Shown here piece after piece: positions 36,803 to 43,681 of a DNA stretch of 64,000 nt (its first letter is position 1; each line of letters starts with the position of its first letter). The notes beneath the pieces are model-generated. The model was not told the origin of the DNA, searched no databases, and saw nothing but the letters and a program-made list of their open reading frames with translations. This DNA is from Nocardia sp. NBC_01329 (GTDB lineage: Bacteria > Actinomycetota > Actinomycetes > Mycobacteriales > Mycobacteriaceae), in the NCBI RefSeq assembly GCF_035956715.1, contig NZ_CP108381.1, positions 5,302,001-5,366,000 on the forward strand, in the 5' to 3' direction. Both the position numbers and the translations under genes were made by a program.

Positions 36803-37855
36803 ATGCTGGTGAAGTCGATAACCGCGCTATCGCAGGCGCATCAAGGCGCATTGACCGCGCCGTACCGGGCTACGTTGCGTGCGCGCCGATTCCGAACGTC
36901 GCACTACAACGCGCCGATCGCCGTCCCCGAGGTCATCCCCGTGACCACTGCCGACGGCGCCCGCCTGCGAGTGCACTCCTACGGTCCCGCCGACGCCGAG
37001 CCGATCGTGCTCATCCACGGCTGGAGCTGTTGTATCGAGTACTGGCACCCCCAGATCAACGCCTTCGCCGACCGTTACCGCGTGATCGCCTACGACCAGC
37101 GCGGCCACGGCGACAGCACGCTCGGTCGCACTCCACTCGGCGACCGCACCCTCGCCGACGATCTCGCCACCGTCCTCGAGGCGACCCTGCGGCCGGACGA
37201 GCAAGCTCTACTGGTCGGGCACAGCATGGGTGGGATCACCCTGCAGGCCTGGGCGGCCCGCCATCCACAGCAGGTGGCCCGGCGCGCCCGCGCGGTCGTC
37301 CTCGCCAACACCACCTCGGGCAATATCCGCTACGACACCGATCTGCTGCCGCTGCTGAACAAACCGCTCAGCGTGGGTAATCTGCCGCTGACCTTGCTCG
37401 GGTCGCCGATCCGGCTGCCGATGATCGTCGCGGAGTCCATCCTCACGACGCCCCTCCCACTGCCCGGCGGCTGGGCGGTCAGGGAGATCCTCAAACAACG
37501 CATCATGGCCCGTGGCGCCACCAACGAGCAGGCCGATTTCGCCCTGAACATCGTGCGCTCGTGCCGCCCGCTGGCCCGTGGCCGGCACGCCGCGATCCTG
37601 GCGGATCTGCAGCTCGGCGCGGCCGCGGCGAATCTGACCGTGCCCACCACGATCATCGCCGGCCGCTACGACCGGCTGCTGCCGGAACGGATGTCGCGAC
37701 TCATCGCCGACACGATGGAAGCGGCCGGGCACCGGCCCGATTACCAGGTCTGGCCCACCGGCCATCTGGGCAATATCGAGCGGATCGACCATTTCAACAC
37801 CGAGCTCACCGCCATCCTGAACCGCACCAGCTCCCGGTCTGCGGCCGCGGGCTGA
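36803..37855 (+). CDS. alpha/beta hydrolase
   Basis: 350 residues. Oxyanion-loop HGWS, nucleophile elbow GHSMGG (Ser catalytic), acidic residue in AGRYDRLLP, and the catalytic His in PTGHLGNIE. A helical cap lies between, about residues 190-260. A strong AAAGGAG site precedes ATG 36803; the open frame begins far upstream without a ribosome site. No secretion signal is clear. Substrate unknown; lipase/esterase or haloperoxidase-like members share this layout. Confidence 0.87.
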   Translation: MLVKSITALSQAHQGALTAPYRATLRARRFRTSHYNAPIAVPEVIPVTTADGARLRVHSYGPADAEPIVLIHGWSCCIEYWHPQINAFADRYRVIAYDQRGHGDSTLGRTPLGDRTLADDLATVLEATLRPDEQALLVGHSMGGITLQAWAARHPQQVARRARAVVLANTTSGNIRYDTDLLPLLNKPLSVGNLPLTLLGSPIRLPMIVAESILTTPLPLPGGWAVREILKQRIMARGATNEQADFALNIVRSCRPLARGRHAAILADLQLGAAAANLTVPTTIIAGRYDRLLPERMSRLIADTMEAAGHRPDYQVWPTGHLGNIERIDHFNTELTAILNRTSSRSAAAG

Positions 37856-37997
37856 GCGGAAGTCCCCGAGTGCGGTCAGTGTCGCCCGGCTCGGTGGACC
37901 CTCCGCACCCGCCCGGGGCCTACGGGATCCGGGACGGAATATCGGTTGCGGCGCGTCGTTGCACGCAGGGGACGACCGCAACCGATAGGACTGGATC

Positions 37998-38918
37998 ATG
38001 CGTGCAGCGACCTATGACCGGTACACCACCGACAACAGCGATATGCGAGTGCGTGACCTGCCGAAACCCAAGGTCTTCCCCGGGTCGGTGCTGATCGAGG
38101 TGCGCGCGGCGGGGGTGAACCCGGTCGACTGGAAGCTCATGTCGGGCGCCTTGGACGGCCTGATCGATGCCGTCTTCCCGGTGATCCCAGGTTGGGATGT
38201 CGCCGGGATCGTGGTCGAAACGGGTATCGACACCCCCGAATTCGAGGTCGGCGACGAGGTAATGGCCTACGCCCGCAAGGACGTCCTGCAGGCCGGAACC
38301 TTCGCCGAACTGGTCGCGGTCGAGGCCGCACACGTGGCACGCAAACCGGTGGATCTGCCCTGGGAACAGGCCGGTGCGCTGCCCTTGGCCGGCGGTACCG
38401 CCCTGCGCACCCTCGACCTCCTCGAGGTCACCGGCGAGGACACCGTACTGATCCACGCCGCAGCCGGGGGTGTCGGCAGTCTGGGTGTCCAGATCGCCCG
38501 GGCTCGCGGGGCCCGGGTCCTGGGTACGGCTTCCGAGCGCAATCACGGTTTCCTGCGCGACCTGGGCGCCGAACCAGTGGCCTACGGGGACGGCCTGGTC
38601 GAACGTATCCGCGAACTCGCTCCCGACGGCGTGCGGGCCGTAGCCGATTTCGTGGGCGGCCAGCTCGACACCACGCTGGCGGTTCTGGCCCCGGGTGGGC
38701 GGCACGCCTCCATCGCCGACGGCACGGTGGCCGAGCACGGTGGCCACTCCGTCTGGGTCCGCCCAGACGGCGCTCATACCCAGCGACTCGCCGACCTCGC
38801 CGCCAAAGGCGACCTCACGGTCCCGGTCGCCGCCACCTTCTCGTTGGAGGAGATCGCCGACGCGTTCGCCGCCGGTCAGTCGGGCCATACTCGCGGCAAG
38901 AACGTCATCGTGCTCTGA
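37998..38918 (+). CDS. NADP-dependent quinone oxidoreductase-type MDR protein
   Basis: 306 residues of the zinc-free medium-chain reductase family. N-terminal GroES-like domain (VRAAGVNPVDWKLMSG, PGWDVAGIV), then the Rossmann motif HAAAGGVGSLGVQIARARGA. It lacks the zinc ligands of alcohol dehydrogenases. It should reduce quinones or enones with NADPH. ATG follows AGGACTGGATC. Convergent with the DUF1772 gene. Confidence 0.88.
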   Translation: MRAATYDRYTTDNSDMRVRDLPKPKVFPGSVLIEVRAAGVNPVDWKLMSGALDGLIDAVFPVIPGWDVAGIVVETGIDTPEFEVGDEVMAYARKDVLQAGTFAELVAVEAAHVARKPVDLPWEQAGALPLAGGTALRTLDLLEVTGEDTVLIHAAAGGVGSLGVQIARARGARVLGTASERNHGFLRDLGAEPVAYGDGLVERIRELAPDGVRAVADFVGGQLDTTLAVLAPGGRHASIADGTVAEHGGHSVWVRPDGAHTQRLADLAAKGDLTVPVAATFSLEEIADAFAAGQSGHTRGKNVIVL

Positions 38919-38959
38919 TCCCCGGGTTCCACTCCGCACGACCACTGTCCCGATACCCA

Positions 38960-39433
38960 TCAGGCCGTTGCGATTGCGACCACGAGCGCGATCAACGCGA
39001 TCATCTGCAGGCCGACCCGCGGATAGAGGATGCTTTCCCAGCGGTCCTGTAGGGCGCGCGCGTCCGGCGGAATGATCCCGGACTGCGCCGCTGCCTTCTG
39101 CGCGTTGTTGACCGGCTTCGCGATCCGCGCATACAGCACCAGCCACGCGACGAGAGCGAGCACGGCCAGCCCCGCCGCGACGGCGGGCACGGTGTAGCCA
39201 CCGACGGCGGCCGACACCGATGCGATCAGCGCACTCACCACTCCGGTGATACCGATGGGCGGCATCCGGAGATCGGCGTAGTAGTGGCCCCACCCCGCGT
39301 TGAGGGTCATGGTGGTGTCGTCGAGCCGGCGGTTGACCGATCGCACGACCAGCGCGGCGAGGGTGTCGGTGCCGTAGACGACGGCGTTGGTGAGCACCGC
39401 GACGGCGGCGAGGATCTGGATCGACACGGACAT
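38960..39433 (-). CDS. DUF1772-type four-helix membrane protein
   Basis: 157 residues, four predicted transmembrane helices. Text such as NAGWGHYYADLRMPPIG and KPVNNAQ fits the DUF1772/anthrone-oxygenase-like family of small membrane proteins. It lies 53 nt after the DUF4267 gene on the same strand and may be the second gene of the TetR-controlled unit. Confidence 0.65.
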   Translation of the reverse strand: MSVSIQILAAVAVLTNAVVYGTDTLAALVVRSVNRRLDDTTMTLNAGWGHYYADLRMPPIGITGVVSALIASVSAAVGGYTVPAVAAGLAVLALVAWLVLYARIAKPVNNAQKAAAQSGIIPPDARALQDRWESILYPRVGLQMIALIALVVAIATA

Positions 39434-39486
39434 GGTGGTCTCCTGAATTTCGGGTATTTCGGCTGATAGAGGTCGCTATTCGACGG

Positions 39487-39894
39487 TTATGCCCGAGCCG
39501 GGGCCGGGTTCCGGGGTTCGCGCAGGAGCAACACTCCGGTGAGTGCCACCAGTACTGCCGTGAGGCCGTGGATTCCGAAGGCAGCGGCAGTGGAACCGTC
39601 GTAGGACAGGACGGTGGTCATATCGCCGATGGGGATCAGCGCGACAGCGAGCATGGTGACACCGAGCGCGAATCGTTGCCCGAGCGCCAGCAGCACGAGG
39701 ATGAGGATGCCGCTCACGGTGTCCCGAATGCCTTTGAGGTTCAAAAATGCCACGGCGTCGCCGGTCGGCCACTCCGGCAGCCCGAATCCGGTGGCGATCG
39801 ACTCGGGAGCGATCAGGTAGTTGATCCCGATATAGAAGATGAACGCGGCCCCGAACAGCACCAGTGCAGTCGTGAGACGAGGGGTGGTGATCAT
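39487..39894 (-). CDS. DUF4267 membrane protein
   Basis: 135 residues with four helices; FIGINYLIAPE-like text (here YIGINYLIAPES), LNLKGIRDTVSGILIL and PIGDMTTVL are typical of DUF4267. CGGAG precedes the ATG at 39894. Its promoter region is shared with the divergent TetR gene and contains two copies of an inverted-repeat operator, so it is the likely target of that regulator. Function unknown. Confidence 0.82.
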   Translation of the reverse strand: MITTPRLTTALVLFGAAFIFYIGINYLIAPESIATGFGLPEWPTGDAVAFLNLKGIRDTVSGILILVLLALGQRFALGVTMLAVALIPIGDMTTVLSYDGSTAAAFGIHGLTAVLVALTGVLLLREPRNPAPARA

Positions 39895-39907
39895 GATTGC
39901 TCCGAAA

Positions 39908-39972
39908 TCTAGCAGTGCTATGTACTAGAGCGACACTAACCTAACTCGGCTATTGTGTCTAGCGGTGCTAGA
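39908..39972. promoter_or_regulatory. two TetR operator-like palindromes and leaderless tetR promoter
   Basis: TCTAGCGGTGCTAGA (39958-39972) is a perfect 15-bp palindrome. TCTAGCAGTGCTATG (39908-39922) matches its first 13 positions with one change; centres are 50 bp apart. The right-hand site overlaps the -10 TAGAAT (39969-39974), which ends 6 nt before the tetR ATG. The left site lies in the 5' region of the DUF4267 gene. Autoregulation and control of the divergent gene are inferred. Confidence 0.7.
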
Positions 39973-39980
39973 ATTTTTGG

Positions 39981-40580
39981 ATGAGCGTGCAGAACAGGCG
40001 GGAACGAGAACGAGCCGAACGCCACCGGCTGATCATCGACACAGCGCGCGAATTGGCGGAAACCGAGGGCTGGGACGCGGTCACCGTCCGGAAGCTCGCC
40101 GACCGGATCGAATACAGCCAACCCGTGCTCTACAGCCATTTCGCCGGTAAACGCGCCATCGTCACGGCCGTCGCGGAGGACGGGATCACCGAGCTCGCCG
40201 TCAGATTGCGCAGCGCCAGGACATCCGCCACCACCGATTCCGAAGCACTGGCCGCGGTCGCCCGCGCCTACAGCGAATTCGCGACCGAGCGGCCCGCCGT
40301 ATACGACGCCATGTTCGCCATGTCCACCGATCTGCAATTCGGGCCGGATGCCCCGCAACCCCTACGCGACGCGTTCGCCGAACTGGTCACCGTACTCGGC
40401 CCCTTCGCCGGAGACGACGACGTGGAATCCTTCACCGAAACCGGCTGGAGCGCACTACACGGCCTGGCCACCCTCGAACGCGGCGAGCGGTTGCGCCCCG
40501 GGCTCCGCGAGGCTCGGCTGGCGATTCTGTGCCGGTTACTGGAACGGGCTCGGGTCCCGGATTCCTCGCAGCACAGATGA
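39981..40580 (+). CDS. TetR-family transcriptional regulator
   Basis: 199 residues. N-terminal HTH with AVTVRKLADRIEYSQPVLYSHFAGKRAIVTAV, typical of the recognition helix and helix 4. A C-terminal ligand domain of the TetR_C_33-like kind follows (DAMFAMSTDLQFG). No ribosome site is visible; transcription probably starts at the ATG. Divergent from the DUF4267/DUF1772 pair. Confidence 0.9.
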   Translation: MSVQNRRERERAERHRLIIDTARELAETEGWDAVTVRKLADRIEYSQPVLYSHFAGKRAIVTAVAEDGITELAVRLRSARTSATTDSEALAAVARAYSEFATERPAVYDAMFAMSTDLQFGPDAPQPLRDAFAELVTVLGPFAGDDDVESFTETGWSALHGLATLERGERLRPGLREARLAILCRLLERARVPDSSQHR

Positions 40581-40592
40581 TCCACGCCGGGA

Positions 40593-40991
40593 TCACCCGG
40601 TGAACGCCCAGATGACTCCGAAGACCACCGTGACCAGCGGTGCCGCACCTTGTTTCACCGCCGATGCGCGTTTGTCCGGTGACGAGACCAGCAGGACTGT
40701 CGCGGCACCCAGCATCGCGGCCGTTCCGGCGAAGATCAACGTCACCCCGATTTCCCGGTCGCCGGCCACCGCGACGATGATCCCCACACCCGCGATGATC
40801 GCCAGGAACAGGTTGTAGAAGCCCTGGTTGTAGGCCAGTTCGCGGGTCGCTACGGCTTCTTCGGCGCTGGTGCCGAAAACGCCCCGAGCGGCCCCGGTCC
40901 ACGCGAACGATTCCAGATACCAGATATAGACGTGCAACAGCACCGAAACCGCCGCGAATGCTGCGATGGCGATGAACATGAGCACCGACAC
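40593..40991 (-). CDS. DUF1304 membrane protein
   Basis: 132 residues with four helices. HVYIWYLESFAW and TRELAYNQGFYNLFLAI are the DUF1304 signature. Start GTG 40991 or ATG 40979. It converges with the TetR gene, only 12 nt between stops. Function unknown. Confidence 0.83.
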   Translation of the reverse strand: MSVLMFIAIAAFAAVSVLLHVYIWYLESFAWTGAARGVFGTSAEEAVATRELAYNQGFYNLFLAIIAGVGIIVAVAGDREIGVTLIFAGTAAMLGAATVLLVSSPDKRASAVKQGAAPLVTVVFGVIWAFTG

Positions 40992-41079
40992 TAGCCCACG
41001 AACGACTTCGACCTGCGGTAATCGGCGCGCCTCGCCCGGGCGGGTTCGTTGACTCGCGGCACACGGTTACCGCCCCGGC

Positions 41080-41243
41080 CCGCGCCCGGGACGCCGCGGC
41101 TGGTGTCGTACCACTTCAGCAGCAAAGACGAGGTCACTGAGCAGGTGGTGCTGGAGCTCTACACCCGCGCGGACTTCGACATCGACTCCTACACCGCTGA
41201 ACTGGCTGCCATGGTCGACCGAGCCACCAGGAAGAACCCGTGA
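41080..41243 (+). pseudogene. 5'-truncated TetR regulator remnant
   Basis: In one frame the translation APGTPRLVSYHFSSKDEVTEQV reproduces TetR helix 3 to helix 4, followed by about 25 plausible residues and a stop. Helices 1-2 are missing and the ligand domain is absent. I see no intact frame to rejoin it. Confidence 0.45.
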
Positions 41244-41300
41244 TGACAGTGCCATCGGAAACATCGCCGGCACAGATATGAGGGCACCCGCCGCAGTCGC

Positions 41301-41433
41301 TCGGCTACAGCTGCACTGCTACTCGCCGACACCGCCACGCCATTGGCTGTGTTCTACGGGTTACGCGCGGCCGGAGCGAGTCAGTGGCTCGCCCTCGCCG
41401 CCAGCGGCACGATCCCATCGGCCCCCTTCAACG
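41301..41433 (+). pseudogene. fragment of a small multi-helix membrane protein
   Basis: One frame reads AALLLADTATPLAVFYGLRA then AGASQWLALAASGTIPSA, resembling the N-terminal helices of VC0807-like membrane proteins often paired with TetR genes. No start codon leads it and the downstream frame is unrelated. Probably a remnant of the same decayed locus as the TetR fragment. Confidence 0.35.
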
Positions 41434-41653
41434 CCGAGAACCGAGCATCTGGCATCGGCGAGGAGGAAACTCTACGGCCATGCCCACCAATGGGTTCCGA
41501 TCGCTCACTCACCCTCTCCGAGGGCCCTTCGTAGTGCCCTGGTCACCCGAACTTGGGCGCCGCTGTGACAAACGTCGACAAGACCACCACAGCGATATCT
41601 CGCCGGAAGCGTCAGAATAAGCGGAAATCAGCTGGTTAGAGCCGGTTTCCGAG

Positions 41654-41729
41654 TGGAGCCGCCTAGGAGAATCGAACTCCTGACCTTTTCATTACGAGTG
41701 AAGCGCTCTACCGACTGAGCTAAGGCGGC
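41654..41729 (-). tRNA. tRNA-Thr (anticodon CGU)
   Basis: 76 nt on the minus strand including an encoded CCA. Acceptor GCCGCCT/AGGCGGC, D-arm GCTC...GAGC, T-arm AGGAG/CTCCT with TTCGATT loop. The anticodon loop CTCGTAA gives CGT, so it reads ACG. The anticodon stem CTTCA/TGAAA has a C27-A43 mismatch at its top. Discriminator base U. Confidence 0.95.
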
Positions 41730-41786
41730 GTGCCTTTCGGCGTGGCGAGTCTATCGTCTCAGAGCTGGTAACGCGAAAACAGCTGG

Positions 41787-42977
41787 TCACGAGGTTTCCG
41801 CGATGAGAGTGGCGGCCATCGCGGCGACCGCGAAGCGGGGCTTGACGTTCTGGTCGAGGGCTTCGCGGCAGGCGAGGATCGCGTCGACGGAGCGGAGCAG
41901 CCCCTCGGGGCGGACCCGCTTTGCCAGTTCGCGGGCGCGGTCGGCCATATCCGGGTGGGTCATGGTGATGCCGTTGGTGTCACCGAAGCTCATTGCGAGG
42001 GCGTCTCGGTAGAGACCGGCGATATCGAGGAGGGCGCGGTCCAGGGCGTCGCGGCCGGTGCGGGTGGCTCGGGATTTCTGGCGGCGTTCGAGGTCCTTGA
42101 GAGCACCTGCCGAACCGCGGGTAGCGCCAGCCGCGCCTTTACCGGTGCCGCCGGCGCCCAGCGCGGTGGCGAGTTCGTCGCGCTCGTGCTCGTCGCGTTC
42201 GGCGCTGAGCTGTTTCGCCTCGTCGTCGGCGGCTTTCACCAATTCGTCGGCCGCCGGGTAGCCGGTGCCGCGGGTCACCGCCGTTACCAGATCGAGGGCG
42301 CGGCGACGGCGGTCACGGGCCTCGTCGTCGGTGGCCAGGCGCCGAGCGCGACCGAGATGACCGGAGCTCACGCCAGCCGCCCATTCCGCTGTTTCCGGGT
42401 CGAGGCCGTCGTGTTCGCGCAGCACCCGGGCGATCGCGGGGGCGCCGGGGGTGACCAGGTGTACATGCCGGCATCGGGAGCGCAGGGTGACCGAGATGTC
42501 CTCCGGATCCACCGACGGCGCGCACAGCAGGAACACCGTCCGTTCCGGCGGCTCCTCGACCACTTTGAGCAGGACGTTGCCCGCGGCCTCGGTGAGCCGG
42601 TCGGCGTCCTCGATCACCACCACCTGCCAGCGGCCGGTGCTGGGGCGCCGGGCCGCGATCTGCACGATCCCGCGCATCTCCTTGGTCGAGATACTCAGCC
42701 CCTCGGGTACCACGCGACGAACATCGCCGTGAGTTCCGGCCATCGTCGTGGTGCAGGCATGGCAGTTCCCGCAACCGGGCTCTTCGGGATCGGCGCATTG
42801 CAATGCTGCCGCGAAGCAGAGCGCAGCCACCGAACGCCCGGAACCGGGCGGGCCGGTGAACAGCCACGAATGGGTCATCGCGCCCCCGGCGACCCCGGTC
42901 CGACCCGCGATCGCGGCGGCGGTCAGATCGGCCGTCACCGAATCCTGACCCACGAGACGCTCGAAGACACCCACCAC
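41787..42977 (-). CDS. holB: DNA polymerase III subunit delta-prime
   Basis: Clamp-loader component. 396 residues. P-loop FTGPPGSGRSVAALCF, zinc-binding Cys cluster CADPEEPGCGNCHAC, and sensor regions LLKVVEEPPERTVFLL and LRSRCRHVHL. The C-terminal 150 residues include an Arg/Lys-rich linker and the collar domain. GTG 42977 gives MVGVFERLVGQ, aligned with the mycobacterial start. TAGGGT lies 6 nt before it, suggesting a leaderless mRNA; GTG 42983 is the alternative. Confidence 0.92.
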   Translation of the reverse strand: MVGVFERLVGQDSVTADLTAAAIAGRTGVAGGAMTHSWLFTGPPGSGRSVAALCFAAALQCADPEEPGCGNCHACTTTMAGTHGDVRRVVPEGLSISTKEMRGIVQIAARRPSTGRWQVVVIEDADRLTEAAGNVLLKVVEEPPERTVFLLCAPSVDPEDISVTLRSRCRHVHLVTPGAPAIARVLREHDGLDPETAEWAAGVSSGHLGRARRLATDDEARDRRRRALDLVTAVTRGTGYPAADELVKAADDEAKQLSAERDEHERDELATALGAGGTGKGAAGATRGSAGALKDLERRQKSRATRTGRDALDRALLDIAGLYRDALAMSFGDTNGITMTHPDMADRARELAKRVRPEGLLRSVDAILACREALDQNVKPRFAVAAMAATLIAETS

Positions 42978-43086
42978 GCTCACACCCTAACTGTCGGTCG
43001 CAGCGTCATCCTCGGCTCACACAGCCGGGCGCAGTGGTGGCGGCACCGATTCGCGAGCCGGGCAAAGCCATCGAAGTCCGCGCACG

Positions 43087-43101
43087 CCCCGCGAAGCGGG
43101 G
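43087..43101 (-). terminator. short GC hairpin after the DinB gene
   Basis: CCCCGC, loop GAA, GCGGGG, six base pairs, 6 nt past the DinB-family stop. Confidence 0.4.
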
Positions 43102-43106
43102 TCCGC

Positions 43107-43613
43107 TCACCCGGCGCGCTGGGCGGTGGTGTTCGCACCGTCCAACTGTTCGCGGATGATATCGGCGTGCCCGCTGTGGTGGGCGATCTCACGCAGGATG
43201 TGCAGGATCAGGAACCGCGCGGACCACCACACCCGGCCGGGCACCCAGGGGTTGGTGGGAGTGGGAATCGATACGTTCAGATCGTCGACCGAACGAACGA
43301 GTTCCGTGGTACGCGCGGCGACCCGCTCCCATTCGGCGAGTAGTCCGGCGACTGTCTCGTCCTCGCCGATGGTGTATTCGTCCGCGTAGTCTTCCAACTT
43401 CTGTTCGGCGTTCTCGTCCCGCTCGACCAGCACTTTCGTCCACGTACGTTCGCAGCGGATGATGTGGTGCAGCAGGCCGCCGAGAGTCAGTTCGCTGGCG
43501 GTGGTCCGCCGACGCGCCTGCTCGTCGTCGATACCCCGCAGCGCTATCCGGAACATCTCTCGTTGCTCATCCAGCAGTTGGACGAGATCTTCGCGTTCCC
43601 GGTCGACGGCCAT
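43107..43613 (-). CDS. DinB/YfiT-type four-helix protein
   Basis: 168 residues. DinB-like fold: EQREMFRIALRGIDDEQARRRTTASELTLGGLLHHI, CERTW and REIAHHSGHADIIREQLDG. The three His positions of the metal site are present (LLHH, HHSGH). Mycobacterial relatives act as mycothiol- or bacillithiol-dependent transferases, which is only a possibility. ATG 43613 is preferred because AGGAG is 5 nt upstream. Confidence 0.85.
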   Translation of the reverse strand: MAVDREREDLVQLLDEQREMFRIALRGIDDEQARRRTTASELTLGGLLHHIIRCERTWTKVLVERDENAEQKLEDYADEYTIGEDETVAGLLAEWERVAARTTELVRSVDDLNVSIPTPTNPWVPGRVWWSARFLILHILREIAHHSGHADIIREQLDGANTTAQRAG

Positions 43614-43681
43614 CGGCGCTCCTGTCATCGGACGATACTCGCGCGCGACACTACTCCGGCAGTCCGACAGCTGTCCGCGGT

